Shown: piece after piece, positions 1-8,435 of the stretch | Position numbering within the stretch: the stretch's first letter is position 1 | Layout: every line of letters begins with the position of its first letter | Source: Lachnospiraceae bacterium | Lineage (GTDB): Bacteria; Bacillota; Clostridia; Lachnospirales; Lachnospiraceae | DNA length: 34,830 bases | NCBI GenBank assembly: GCA_021205225.1 | Contig: JAJPXX010000133.1 | Coordinates: 1-34,830, forward strand | Reading direction: 5' to 3' | Position numbers and translations under genes: made by a program | The notes under the pieces: model-generated | Told to the model about the DNA's origin: nothing | Database searches by the model: none | What the model saw: the letters and a program-made list of their open reading frames with translations, nothing else

Positions 1-2
1 GG

Positions 3-8
3 TATAAT
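3..8 (+). promoter_or_regulatory. -10 box of a promoter for the phospholipase-like gene
   Basis: A perfect TATAAT lies 77 bases before the start codon at 85. The matching -35 region would fall outside the window, so only half of the promoter is visible. Transcription would start near 15, immediately before the hairpin at 17-48. Confidence 0.45.
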
Positions 9-16
9 ATGCACAT

Positions 17-48
17 GGCGCAGATAGAAAGTGGATGCTGTCTGCGCC
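17..48 (+). other. Stem-loop at the start of the 5' leader
   Basis: GGCGCAGATAG (17-27) pairs with CTGTCTGCGCC (38-48) through 11 pairs including one G-T pair, with a 10-base loop. There is no T tract after it, so it is not an intrinsic terminator. It would form the very 5' end of the transcript and could stabilise the mRNA; this role is inference. Confidence 0.5.
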
Positions 49-84
49 AAATTCATATCTGACGCATAAGGGGGAATTCTATAT

Positions 85-877
85 ATGCCAGCGATTTACG
101 CCCATGACCTTTTTGGGGACAGGGTTCATGAACATATGGAGGCGGAATTGGCCGCTGTCGTGAGCCGCTATCGTTCCGCTTATCAAGAAGGACTGCAGGG
201 ACCGGATATTTTTTTTCTTTTATCATCCCTGGTACAAGAACCGGGTACAGCGCTATGGTGTACATCTCCATGAGACGGACGCCGGTCCGCTTTTCCGGCA
301 CGCGCTTTCTGTCGTCCGCAGGTATGGGCGGGACAGCAGCCAGTATGCTTATATGCTTGGCTTTATCTGCCATTTTACCCTGGACGGCGAATGCCATCCT
401 TATATTGTTGAGCAGATCAGGCGCAGCGGCGTTGCCCATCTTGAAATCGAAGCGGAATTTGATAAATTTCTGCTAAAAGAGAATCACCTGGATCCGGTTG
501 GATTTCGCTCGGCAGAGCTGGTGTATACAGATGCAGGCACTGCGGCGGCGATCGCGCCATTTTTCCCTTCGATGGATGAAAATAAGGTGCAGGATTCCCT
601 TCGCGGGATGCGGTTTGTAAAGAAGCTTTTCTGCGCGCCCGGAGCTTTAAAGCAGGGTACGATCAATTCCATTCTGAGACTGATCGGACAATACCACGCA
701 ATGAACGGCCTGATGAACCAGCGAAAGGATAATCCGGCCTGCGCGGAAAGCAACACAGAGCTGCGGAGGCGCTTTGAAGACGCGATTCCTCTCGCCGTGT
801 CTTTGCAGACACAGTTTGATCAGTGTCTGCGCACGGGTGTGAAGCTTCCCGAACGCTTCCATCGAAACTTTGAATAA
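85..877 (+). pseudogene. Zinc-dependent phospholipase C-like protein, frameshifted
   Basis: The first frame begins at ATG 85, after AAGGGGG at 68-74, and encodes MPAIYAHDLFG with a histidine at position 7. It runs off frame after GPDIFF. The rest continues in the +1 frame, with HLHETDAG, then CHFTLDGECHPYI, and ends at 877. The His/Asp-rich motifs are those of the zinc-dependent phospholipase C-like family of Clostridia, in which the conserved histidines and aspartates bind zinc; the true substrate is unknown. Removing one T from the run of eight at 209-216 restores one frame of about 263 codons with no other stop, reading DIFFFYHPWYKNR across the junction. The gene is therefore either recently inactivated, phase-variable by slippage, or affected by a read error. 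The downstream part alone has an internal ATG at 353, but without the N-terminal ligands it is unlikely to be active. Confidence 0.8.
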
Positions 878-890
878 CAGTTCAGAGCAG
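876..890 (+). repeat. Copy of a CAGTTCAGAAC-like motif
   Basis: AACAGTTCAGAGCAG begins at the stop codon of the preceding gene. Related versions occur at 2196-2204 (partial), 6829-6848 and 33297-33315, each at a gene boundary. A dispersed repeat is possible but unproven. Confidence 0.3.
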
Positions 891-918
891 ATAGAATATT
901 TGCAGAATGGGAGAAGTT

Positions 919-2193
919 ATGAATACAAAACTGACCAGACTTGAAATATACTGGATTCTCTATGACGTAGGGAATTCCGCTTTCGTTTTGCTTGTCGCCA
1001 CGATTCTTCCGATCTACTTTAACTACCTGGCCGGCTCGGCCGGCATCAGCGAGGTAGATTATCTGGCTTACTGGGGCTATGCGGCATCTGTGGCGACGGT
1101 CGCCGTCGCCCTGATCGGCCCGGTACTCGGAAGTATTGCGGACACACAGAATTATAAAAAACCGCTGTTTACAGCCTGCATGATGGTCGGCGTCATCGGC
1201 TGCGCCGCCCTGTCAGTCCCGACCTCCTGGATTATCTTCCTGGCCGTTTTTGTAATCGCGAAAATCGGCTTTAATGCCAGTCTGATTTTCTATGATTCCA
1301 TGCTCACGGATATCACAACCGACGACCGGCTCGACGCGGTCTCTTCTGCCGGTTACGCCTGGGGTTATATCGGCAGTTGTGTGCCGTTTGTCGTATCGCT
1401 GGTCTTTGTTCTGCTCTATGATACCATCGGCATCACCTTCCAGCAGGCAATGACAATCGCCTTTTTCCTGAATGCCGCCTGGTGGCTGCTCGTCACGCTG
1501 CCGCTCCTGAAAAATTATAAACAGACGCATTTTGCCGCGTCCGGATCTTCGGACAGCAGCCTGGGGCATTCTCTGGTAAAAAGCAGCTTCTCCCGGCTTG
1601 GCCGCACGTTCGCGGAAATCTATCATCAAAAAAATATCTTCTACTATCTGCTGGCGTTCTTTTTCTTCATTGACGGAGTATATACCGTTATCGACATGGC
1701 GACCGCCTATGGCAGCGCCCTGGGGCTGGATACCACCGGGCTGCTTCTGGCTCTTTTGGTAACGCAGATTGTCGCGTTTCCATTTGCTCTGCTCTTCGGG
1801 CGGCTTTCCAGGCAATTCCGCACAGATCAGCTCATCCGTTTCTGTATCGGTGCGTATACGCTGATCGCGCTTTTTGCCATCCAGATGGACAAACAGTGGG
1901 AATTCTGGCTGCTTGCGGTGTGCGTCGGAATGTTCCAGGGTGCGATCCAGGCGCTCTCCCGCTCCTATTTTGCGAAAATTATCCCGGCGGAAAAATCGGG
2001 CGAATACTTTGGCATCTATGACATCTGCGGCAAAGGCGCTTCGTTTATGGGCACCTTTCTCGTAGGCGTTGTCGCGCAGCTCACCGGCATTGCAAACGCG
2101 GGCGTTTCCATCCTGGCAGTCATGTTTGTCATCGGATTCCTGCTGTTCGGCAAAGCAGCGAAGCTCAACCGGCCGGATGCGCAGAAAATGTAA
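919..2193 (+). CDS. MFS transporter, UMF1/Atg22-like family
   Basis: This encodes a polytopic inner-membrane protein of about 424 residues, the normal size for the UMF1 (Atg22-like) branch of the major facilitator superfamily. The N-terminus carries the family signature, here YWILYDVGNSAF, and is followed by about 12 hydrophobic segments split by a hydrophilic central loop (SSDSSLGHSLVKSSFSRLGR) between the two six-helix halves. A loop motif, GRLSRQFRT, follows a later helix. An ATG at 907 is in frame, but GGGAG at 909-913 is well placed for ATG 919, so that start is preferred. The gene lies 41 bases after the broken phospholipase-like gene; a weak TTGAAT-16-TAGAAT promoter may lie between them. 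The substrate cannot be inferred; relatives are annotated as effluxers. It converges with ung. Confidence 0.85.
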   Translation: MNTKLTRLEIYWILYDVGNSAFVLLVATILPIYFNYLAGSAGISEVDYLAYWGYAASVATVAVALIGPVLGSIADTQNYKKPLFTACMMVGVIGCAALSVPTSWIIFLAVFVIAKIGFNASLIFYDSMLTDITTDDRLDAVSSAGYAWGYIGSCVPFVVSLVFVLLYDTIGITFQQAMTIAFFLNAAWWLLVTLPLLKNYKQTHFAASGSSDSSLGHSLVKSSFSRLGRTFAEIYHQKNIFYYLLAFFFFIDGVYTVIDMATAYGSALGLDTTGLLLALLVTQIVAFPFALLFGRLSRQFRTDQLIRFCIGAYTLIALFAIQMDKQWEFWLLAVCVGMFQGAIQALSRSYFAKIIPAEKSGEYFGIYDICGKGASFMGTFLVGVVAQLTGIANAGVSILAVMFVIGFLLFGKAAKLNRPDAQKM

Positions 2194-2298
2194 GGAACAG
2201 TTACAAATAGCTTATGCATCTTGCACCGCCTGACGCGCGAATCGCAGACCATAAAAGCCTCGGCGCAGCCTGCCCGTAACTGCAAAGGTACAAAACAG

Positions 2299-2973
2299 CT
2301 ATATGTTCTCAATCTGCCAGTCAATCGGCTCCATATCATTCTGCTTTAAAAACTTATTTGCTCTGGAAAAATGCCGGCATCCAAAAAAGCCGCGGTACGC
2401 TGAGAGCGGACTCGGATGCGGCGCTTCCAGTATCAGATGCTTCGGGTTATTCAGCATTGCTTTTTTCATCTGCGCCGGACGCCCCCATAACATATAAACA
2501 ATCGGGCGATCTATCTCATTCACTGCGCGCAGCGCCGCGTCCGTAAACTCCTCCCAGCCAATCCCCCGGTGGGAATTCGCCTGATGCGCGCGCACGGTCA
2601 GCACTGTATTGAGAAGAAGGACGCCCTGGGTGGCCCACTTCGTCAGATACCCATTATTCGGTATGTAGCAGCCGCAGTCTTCATGCAGTTCCTGGTAGAT
2701 ATTGACCAGCGACGGCGGTATCTCCGTTCCCGGTTTCACCGAAAAACAGAGTCCATGCGCCTGCCCTTCCTCGTGATAGGGATCCTGCCCCAGAATGACG
2801 ACCTTCACCTGTGAGAGCGGCGTAAACGCAAAAGCGTTAAAAATATCATCCGCGGGCGGATAAATGACCCGGCTGCGGTATTCCTCATTGATCTGCCGGT
2901 ACAGCTTCGCGTAATAAGGCTTGGAAAACTCCGCTTTCAGCGGGACCAGCCAGTCATTGGAAATTGGCGGCAT
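2299..2973 (-). CDS. ung: Uracil-DNA glycosylase, family 1
   Basis: This cytoplasmic DNA repair enzyme removes uracil from DNA and starts base excision repair. The sequence carries the family 1 water-activating motif GQDPYHEEG near residue 64, with the catalytic Asp about residue 64-66 depending on the start, and the C-terminal HPSPLSAYRGFFG motif that inserts into the minor groove and contacts the flipped base. Length (224 residues) matches the family. The ATG at 2973 has GGGAG ten bases upstream; a TTG two codons earlier (2979) has GGAAGG seven bases upstream and cannot be excluded. The gene is 33 bases after hisF and is probably cotranscribed with hisH and hisF from the promoter at 4566-4594. 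It is convergent with the MFS gene. Confidence 0.97.
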   Translation of the reverse strand: MPPISNDWLVPLKAEFSKPYYAKLYRQINEEYRSRVIYPPADDIFNAFAFTPLSQVKVVILGQDPYHEEGQAHGLCFSVKPGTEIPPSLVNIYQELHEDCGCYIPNNGYLTKWATQGVLLLNTVLTVRAHQANSHRGIGWEEFTDAALRAVNEIDRPIVYMLWGRPAQMKKAMLNNPKHLILEAPHPSPLSAYRGFFGCRHFSRANKFLKQNDMEPIDWQIENI

Positions 2974-3006
2974 ACTCAACCATCTCCCTTCCTTTGTAAA
3001 AAAAAT

Positions 3007-3768
3007 CTACAGCCGCACACTGACTCCGCGTCCCTGCAGATACTCTTTCACCTCGCGGATCTCCAGCTCTTTGTAGTGAAACAGGGAAGCTGCCAGCGCC
3101 GCGTCCGCCTTTCCTTCTGTCAGCGCGTCATAAAAGTGCTCCTTCGTTCCGGCTCCGCCGGACGCGATCACCGGAACGGACACATGCTCAGCAATCGTGC
3201 GCGTCAGCTCGATGTCATATCCTGCTTTTGTCCCGTCGCAGTCCATACTGGTCAGCAGGATTTCCCCCGCTCCAAGCCGGTCGGCCTCCATCGCCCATTC
3301 GACCGCGTCAATCCCCATATCCACGCGGCCGCCGTTTTTGAAAATATTCCATCCGGACCCGTCCGGCCTGCGGCGCGCGTCAATCGCCACGACCACGCAC
3401 TGGCGGCCAAACTTTTCCGCTGCGTCAGCGATCAGCTGCGGATTCATGATGGCTGCGGAATTGATCGAGATCTTGTCCGCGCCCTCCCGCAGCAGCAGCC
3501 GGAAATCCTCGACCGTGCGGATTCCTCCGCCGACCGTAAACGGGATAAAGACCTTCCTGGCGACCTCACGCACCATATCGACAACCGTACTGCGCGCATC
3601 GGAGGAAGCGGTGATGTCCAGGAAAACGACCTCATCCGCCCCGGCTTTATCATACGCGGCAGCGATTTCGACCGGATCGCCCGCGTCCTGCAAATTGACA
3701 AAATTCACTCCCTTGACCACCCGGCCATTTTTTACATCCAGACAGGGGATGATACGTTTTGTAAACAT
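3007..3768 (-). CDS. hisF: Imidazole glycerol phosphate synthase, cyclase subunit
   Basis: HisF is the (beta/alpha)8-barrel cyclase of histidine biosynthesis. It uses ammonia delivered by HisH to turn PRFAR into imidazole glycerol phosphate and AICAR. The start [15 protein letters not shown] has AAGGAGAG nine bases upstream. The two catalytic aspartates are visible as D11 (CLDVK) and D130 (VVAIDAR), and the phosphate-binding motifs TVGGGIR and ASGGAG are intact. Length, 253 residues, is standard. The frame is open upstream to 3894, giving a possible 42-residue extension, but that lacks family similarity and a good ribosome site. The 145-base gap to hisH contains a small hairpin, GTCCTG/CAGGAC, on the minus strand. 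No other his genes are in the window. Confidence 0.97.
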   Translation of the reverse strand: MFTKRIIPCLDVKNGRVVKGVNFVNLQDAGDPVEIAAAYDKAGADEVVFLDITASSDARSTVVDMVREVARKVFIPFTVGGGIRTVEDFRLLLREGADKISINSAAIMNPQLIADAAEKFGRQCVVVAIDARRRPDGSGWNIFKNGGRVDMGIDAVEWAMEADRLGAGEILLTSMDCDGTKAGYDIELTRTIAEHVSVPVIASGGAGTKEHFYDALTEGKADAALAASLFHYKELEIREVKEYLQGRGVSVRL

Positions 3769-3913
3769 TTTACCTGACTCTCCTTTGTGGATTTGCAGCG
3801 GCATATAGCTTTCGAAGAAAGCGGTCTGTGCCTGCTGTTCTGAATAGTTAGTTATCGGCATAAACCGCAAAACTCCTTGCCCGGTCCTGCGCATACAGGA
3901 CAGACCCTGATTC

Positions 3914-4519
3914 CTACAGGGCTATAAAATTTTTCAGAATGGCAAGCCCCACCTGGCTGCTTTTCTCCGGATGAAACTGGCAGGCAAACACGTTTCCCTG
4001 CTCAATGGAAGCGTGAATCTTTACCGAATATTCGGTTGAAGCTGTGACGATCTCCGGATCGGCTGCCTTCAGATAATAGGAATGTACAAAGTACACATAA
4101 GCGTCTTCCCGGATTCCTGCAAACAGGCGTCCGGGATGGTCAAATTTCAGAGAATTCCAGCCCATGTGCGGGATCTTCAGTCCTTCCTTATCTGGGATCC
4201 GCAGAATCTGCCCCTTACAGATGCCAAGGCCCTCCACGCCCGGAGACTCCTCACTTGATTCAAACAATAGCTGCAGTCCCAGGCAAATGCCAAGGAACGG
4301 CTTTTTGCTGGCCGCAATCTCACGTATCACATCCACCAGGCCAAACTGACGCAGCTTATCCATCGCGTCCCCAAACGCTCCGACTCCGGGCAGTACCACC
4401 TTATCCGCCCGCAGAAGCGTCTCCCGCTCCCGCGTGATCACCGTCTCCTCTCCGAGCGAGTTGAGCGCTTTCTCTACACTCCTCAGATTCCCGGCGTCAT
4501 AATCAATAATTCCAATCAT
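3914..4519 (-). CDS. hisH: Imidazole glycerol phosphate synthase, glutamine amidotransferase subunit
   Basis: HisH is a class I glutamine amidotransferase that hydrolyses glutamine and passes ammonia through HisF. The triad is complete: C79 in [10 protein letters not shown]183 and E185 in CQFHPEKSS. The N-terminal [18 protein letters not shown] is typical. Length is 201 residues. The start ATG follows GAGAGGAAA by seven bases. It is the first gene of a hisH-hisF-ung group and has its own sigma-A-like promoter 47 bases upstream, so it need not depend on transcription from the spore-associated genes before it. Confidence 0.97.
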   Translation of the reverse strand: MIGIIDYDAGNLRSVEKALNSLGEETVITRERETLLRADKVVLPGVGAFGDAMDKLRQFGLVDVIREIAASKKPFLGICLGLQLLFESSEESPGVEGLGICKGQILRIPDKEGLKIPHMGWNSLKFDHPGRLFAGIREDAYVYFVHSYYLKAADPEIVTASTEYSVKIHASIEQGNVFACQFHPEKSSQVGLAILKNFIAL

Positions 4520-4565
4520 AGGTCATTTCCTCTCAGAAATATATGCTACATCGGTCACTGACACC

Positions 4566-4594
4566 AGTATAAAGGAAACACGCGAAAAAGACAA
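4566..4594 (-). promoter_or_regulatory. Sigma-A-type promoter for hisH-hisF-ung
   Basis: On the minus strand TTGTCT (4589-4594) and TATACT (4566-4571) are separated by 17 bases, 47 bases before the hisH start codon. Both boxes match five or four of six consensus bases with ideal spacing. Confidence 0.7.
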
Positions 4595-4617
4595 TCGGTT
4601 TTTTCGCTGTTCGGTTT

Positions 4618-6210
4618 TTACACCGCTGTCCGCGCCGGATTTATATTTTTCATCAGAATCAGGCAGTCTCCTCTTTTGACCTGTTCAGAAGAAAGACCGT
4701 TCATTTCGGCAATCTGCTGCGGCGTCTGGAGATATTCTTTTCCGATGTCCCAGAGCGTTTCGCCTTCCTTTACGATGTAACCGGTCAGACCCGGCACAGC
4801 CTCCAGTTGTTCCGGCGTATAGTCTGTTTCACGAATCTCCTGAATGCAGCGCACAGTTCCGGAGCGTACCGCAAACAGGTTCAGGCCGATGGTGGCGCGC
4901 ACCTCGATCTCCTCACTGTCAGACATGACAGCGGAAAGCTGGTCGAGATTCGCGGTCAGTGTATAGCGGCAGCTTTTATCGATGTCCTGTGCCTCGGCAA
5001 CATAGGTGAAGGGTATAACGCCCTCGAGTACGGCAAACGGCATGGTATCATCCGCGGAAATATAGAGAATCGAGACAGGAAGCGCGCCTTCGATCCGGAT
5101 GCCTCCCGCAATCTCTGTCTGATCAATGCGCACGGTTCCGCTGCAATGGCAGATCTGCAGGATGCGCGGCTTTGCGCTCTGAATGCGGATTTTCCCCTGT
5201 GCCTTGCACTTGGATTCATTGCGCACCACCAGCGTTTCACAGGTTTCCTCGTCTGTCACCAGCTCCAGATTCTTTTCCGGGGAATAGACGTCGGAAAGTA
5301 TTTCTGCCGTATCTGTCCCGTACAGGCGGATGTTCAGCTCCAGTACGCCTTCCAGGCGGAGGGTTCGAAGCTCTCCGTCTATGTCCTCTCTGGCGGTCAG
5401 GTCTGCGGTGGCAAGAGTCACCTCGATATCCGACACAAGCGTCGGGGCTGCTCCGGCGCAGGAAAGCTCGCCTTCGACCGGAATCGTCTGCTCAATCCAT
5501 TGCAAACTCTCTTTCTCATCCTCCGCCCGGTAGAGGACAAACAAAAACAGGCTGCCCTGCACATTGAGCTTATCCGCGTCCAGACGGATCCGGCAGCCGC
5601 GAAACTGAATGTTTTCCCAGAGAATTTCCCGGATATCAGGCTTATTTGACGGCATCTGCACTTCCTCCTTCAGGCGCAGGATATCCTTGTTCTGCACCTC
5701 CAGCTGCAAAAATTCCAGTCTCTGCTTTTTCTCGCACAGCGGCAGAGGGGTGCCGGCGTTTTCTTCCTGGCGCACTTCTACCGCCGCTGACAGATCATAA
5801 ATGGCATCCACCGTGGCTTCAAAGCTCACCAGCGCGCGAACCGCCAGCTTTCTGGAATTGATCAGCGATACATTCAGATCCTCTGTCACATGGCGAACCC
5901 GCACGCTTTCCCCAGGCTCCAGTCCCTCGATTACAAACGTCTCTTCAAAAGGCAGCTTTGTATCCAGACGGTGGATCCGCCGCTCTTTTGCGTCGTCCAT
6001 ATACAGGATACTGACTTCCATGAAGCCATCCAGAGATAGCTTTCCTGTCTCTGCCCTCATATGCTCCAGGGTGACCCGTTCCCTGCTCTGAATGATCATC
6101 TCGACGTCCGGCCGCACATCCGGCACATTCAGATCCTCATCCAGGGTAATCTGCGTTCCCGCATGCTTTGCCTGGCTGCACATATGAATATTCTTCATTA
6201 ATAAATCCAT
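4618..6210 (-). CDS. SPOCS (DUF3794) and LysM domain protein, spore-associated
   Basis: This 530-residue protein has no signal peptide. It contains repeated beta-rich SPOCS/DUF3794 segments: one starts near residue 15 (LDEDLNVPDVRPDVEMII), a second near 180 (VQMPSNKPDIREILW), and a third in the C-terminal half. A single LysM domain covers about residues 478-521 (YIVKEGETLWDIGKEYL... QVKRGDCLILM). In endospore formers this combination resembles coat or cortex-associated morphogenetic proteins such as those of the SpoVID/SafA type, where LysM binds peptidoglycan or lipid II precursors and SPOCS mediates assembly. The start ATG has AAAGGGG ten bases upstream. It lies 43 bases downstream of the PrcB-like lipoprotein gene. 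No convincing sigma-A promoter is seen, which would suit a sporulation sigma factor. The spore role is inferred from the family. Confidence 0.85.
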   Translation of the reverse strand: MDLLMKNIHMCSQAKHAGTQITLDEDLNVPDVRPDVEMIIQSRERVTLEHMRAETGKLSLDGFMEVSILYMDDAKERRIHRLDTKLPFEETFVIEGLEPGESVRVRHVTEDLNVSLINSRKLAVRALVSFEATVDAIYDLSAAVEVRQEENAGTPLPLCEKKQRLEFLQLEVQNKDILRLKEEVQMPSNKPDIREILWENIQFRGCRIRLDADKLNVQGSLFLFVLYRAEDEKESLQWIEQTIPVEGELSCAGAAPTLVSDIEVTLATADLTAREDIDGELRTLRLEGVLELNIRLYGTDTAEILSDVYSPEKNLELVTDEETCETLVVRNESKCKAQGKIRIQSAKPRILQICHCSGTVRIDQTEIAGGIRIEGALPVSILYISADDTMPFAVLEGVIPFTYVAEAQDIDKSCRYTLTANLDQLSAVMSDSEEIEVRATIGLNLFAVRSGTVRCIQEIRETDYTPEQLEAVPGLTGYIVKEGETLWDIGKEYLQTPQQIAEMNGLSSEQVKRGDCLILMKNINPARTAV

Positions 6211-6253
6211 GATTTCTGACCCCTTTCGATATAATTATGTATCAATTCCCTCA

Positions 6254-6712
6254 TCAGTCTATCACCACTTCTTTTTCCGTCGAAACAATCTTTACAACCA
6301 GATACGGACAGGAAGCTTCGCCGGAAAGCCCTTCCGTATCCTGTGGTCCGATCAGCCGGGTGTCAAACCACAAAGTCTCCTCATCTTCCGCACATTCCGC
6401 TACCGCGATGCTGTAGCCCCCGGTGGACTGCTTCCCGTAGCCGCGGATCAGATACATCTCTTCCCCATCCGCCCAGGTCAGGCGCATCTCGTTTTCTTTG
6501 TTTTCCTCAATGATTCCCAGAAGCTCCTGCGGCAGCTCTTTGTCCGTCATCACAGAAAACTCCACCTCTGTCCGTTCGCTTTCCTCCGTCTTCCGGCAGC
6601 CAGCCAGAAGAAGCGCGGCAAAGCAGGCGGCGAGCAGCACCCGGCAGATTTTCACAGTTCTTCTAAGGTGCTTTTGAGATTTGCTTCTTTTGTGCGCATG
6701 AGGTTCTTTCAT
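6254..6712 (-). CDS. Lipoprotein with PrcB-like C-terminal domain
   Basis: The 152-residue product starts with a basic segment (KRSKSQKHLRR), a hydrophobic stretch and the lipobox LLAGC, so C39 should be lipidated and the protein anchored outside the membrane. The C-terminal half (about residues 85-150; MYLIRGYGKQSTGGYSIAV and later YLVVKIVSTEKEVV) looks like the PrcB_C domain, named after a Treponema protease-complex subunit that stabilises the PrtP protease. Here there is no protease gene beside it, so its partner is unknown. The start has GGAGACGAG just upstream. It is divergent from malQ and directly precedes the SPOCS-LysM gene, suggesting a shared spore or envelope role. Family assignment is by recognised pattern only. 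Confidence 0.7.
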   Translation of the reverse strand: MKEPHAHKRSKSQKHLRRTVKICRVLLAACFAALLLAGCRKTEESERTEVEFSVMTDKELPQELLGIIEENKENEMRLTWADGEEMYLIRGYGKQSTGGYSIAVAECAEDEETLWFDTRLIGPQDTEGLSGEASCPYLVVKIVSTEKEVVID

Positions 6713-6753
6713 CTCGTCTCCGGACTCAGGCTTTCTATTATTCTTATGGCTGA

Positions 6754-6779
6754 CCAGACAGATTTATTCCTTTGTCTGG
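6754..6779. other. Inverted repeat in the malQ divergent region
   Basis: CCAGACA (6754-6760) and TGTCTGG (6773-6779) form a perfect 7-base inverted repeat around a 12-base spacer, 21 bases upstream of the malQ -35 box. It could be an operator half-site pair for either direction; no regulator is identified. Confidence 0.35.
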
Positions 6780-6799
6780 AAAGGAACGCCAATTTTCCA

Positions 6800-6828
6800 T
6801 TGCCATAGGTGCGATTTTTGGGTATAAT
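6800..6828 (+). promoter_or_regulatory. Sigma-A-type promoter for malQ-plsC
   Basis: TTGCCA (6800-6805) and a perfect TATAAT (6823-6828) are 17 bases apart, placing the start of transcription near 6835 and leaving a leader of about 40 bases before malQ. Confidence 0.8.
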
Positions 6829-6848
6829 GCTGTTCAGAACTGTTTTAC
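6829..6848 (+). repeat. Copy of the CAGTTCAGAAC-like motif at the malQ start site
   Basis: GCTGTTCAGAACTGTTTTAC overlaps the expected transcription start of malQ. It matches the motif at 33297-33315 except for a change in its centre. It may be a dispersed repeat or an operator. Confidence 0.3.
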
Positions 6849-6875
6849 AAAAATATATACAGAGGAGATTTCACT

Positions 6876-8423
6876 ATGACTGCTTATACTGCTCCATTTT
6901 CAGTGGAACCGATTGATAAGCCAAAGCGCATCCGCTTAAGCGGCATTCTGGCTCACCCGACGTCTTTTCCGTCTCCGTACGGGATCGGGGATCTCGGTCC
7001 CGGCGCTTATGCTTTTGTTGATTTTCTGGAAAAATCCGGCCAGCGTCTGTGGCAGGTACTGCCGCTTGGCCCGACTGGCTTCGGAGATTCGCCCTACCAG
7101 GGTCCGTCGGCTTTTGCCGGACAGCCGCTGCTGATCAGCCCGGATCTGCTGATCGAACAGCATCTGCTGACAAAAGAGGACGTGGCGGATATACCCGCAT
7201 GGGATGAGAATAAGATCGATTACGGTCCCGCGATTACGTATAAAAACATGCTTTTGAAAAAAGCCTGGACTTCCTTTTTACATACGCCGGACAAGACAAT
7301 GATCGAGAATTTTGAAGCGTTCTGTGAAGAACAGAAAAGCTGGCTGGACGATTATACGCTTTTCATGGCATGCAAGGATGCGCAGAAGGGCATCTCCTGG
7401 CTGGAGTGGGAACCGGAATACCGGGATCCTTCCGAGAAGCAGAAAAAGGCGCTGCGCGCAGAATTCGCAGAGCAGATTCGCTATTACAGCTTCCTCCAGT
7501 TCCTGTTTCAGGAGCAGTGGGACGCACTGCGCACCTACGCGAATGAGAAAGGAATTCAGATCATCGGCGATATCCCGATTTTTGTCTCACCGGACAGTGC
7601 CGATGTGTGGAGCAATAAAAAACTCTTCCAGCTGGACGAGAAGGGCTACCCCAGCAAGGTAGCGGGCGTGCCGCCTGATTATTTCAGCGCGACCGGTCAG
7701 CTCTGGGGGAATCCGCTCTACGACTGGGATTACCACGAGGAGACCGGCTATAAATGGTGGATTAACCGTGTGCGCCGTCAGCTCTCGCTGACGGATTACC
7801 TGCGCATCGACCATTTCCGCGGCTTTGAGGCCTACTGGGCTGTCCCGGCAAATGAGGAGACCGCAGTCAACGGTCAGTGGGTGAAGGGTCCCTGTGAAAA
7901 ACTGTTCCAGGCGATTGAAAAAGAACTCGGTGAGGATCTGCCGATCTGGGCAGAGGATCTCGGCGTCATCACGCCGGAGGTCGAGCACCTGCGCGATTCG
8001 CTTGGTTTCCCCGGCATGAAGGTGCTGCAGTTTGGGTTTGGCGATATGAATGATACGACCTACATCCCGTTTTATTACACAACGCCAAACTGCATCTGCT
8101 ATACCGGTACGCATGACAATGACACAACAGTCGGCTGGTACCGATCACAGCCGGACATCGTACAGGATCGGATCCGCCGCCTGGCGAACGCGGACGGCAG
8201 CAATGTCGGCCATGATTTCATCTGTATCGCCATGGGCAGCATTGCGAAATACGCGATTTTCCCGTTCCAGGATGTGCTTCAGCTCGGCAGTGAGGCGCGC
8301 ATGAACACACCTGGCGTCGCGGCGGCAAACTGGGCCTTCCGCTTCAAAAAGAGTGACCTGCATGACGGGCTTGCAAATTGGCTGCTGGAAACGACAAAGC
8401 TGTACGGAAGATATCAGAATTGA
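6876..8423 (+). CDS. malQ: 4-alpha-glucanotransferase (amylomaltase), GH77
   Basis: This cytoplasmic enzyme transfers alpha-1,4-glucan chains between maltodextrins, releasing glucose, in glycogen or maltose metabolism. The 515-residue sequence shows the GH77 hallmarks: LAHPTSFPSPYGIGDLG near residue 26, the nucleophile D312 in YLRIDHFRGF, the acid/base E360 in WAEDLG, and the stabilising D414 in TGTHDNDT. GVPPDYFSATGQLWGNP near residue 264 is also characteristic. Start ATG follows AGAGGAGA by seven bases, behind the promoter at 6800-6828. It is followed 12 bases later by plsC and probably cotranscribed with it. No other maltose or glycogen genes are nearby. Confidence 0.97.
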   Translation: MTAYTAPFSVEPIDKPKRIRLSGILAHPTSFPSPYGIGDLGPGAYAFVDFLEKSGQRLWQVLPLGPTGFGDSPYQGPSAFAGQPLLISPDLLIEQHLLTKEDVADIPAWDENKIDYGPAITYKNMLLKKAWTSFLHTPDKTMIENFEAFCEEQKSWLDDYTLFMACKDAQKGISWLEWEPEYRDPSEKQKKALRAEFAEQIRYYSFLQFLFQEQWDALRTYANEKGIQIIGDIPIFVSPDSADVWSNKKLFQLDEKGYPSKVAGVPPDYFSATGQLWGNPLYDWDYHEETGYKWWINRVRRQLSLTDYLRIDHFRGFEAYWAVPANEETAVNGQWVKGPCEKLFQAIEKELGEDLPIWAEDLGVITPEVEHLRDSLGFPGMKVLQFGFGDMNDTTYIPFYYTTPNCICYTGTHDNDTTVGWYRSQPDIVQDRIRRLANADGSNVGHDFICIAMGSIAKYAIFPFQDVLQLGSEARMNTPGVAAANWAFRFKKSDLHDGLANWLLETTKLYGRYQN

Positions 8424-8435
8424 GGCGATTTTTCC

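Noticed and set aside
353..877. An intact short gene starting at 353
   Set aside because: The sequence continues the family similarity from upstream after one base is removed, so it is the 3' part of a frameshifted gene.
3769..3894. N-terminal extension of hisF by 42 residues
   Set aside because: The extension has no family similarity; MFTKRI is the usual HisF start and has a good ribosome site.
4582..4607. Hairpin GCGAAAAA/TTTTTCGC between the SPOCS-LysM gene and hisH, as a terminator
   Set aside because: The stem is A/T-rich, no T tract follows on the minus strand, and it overlaps the -35 box of the hisH promoter.
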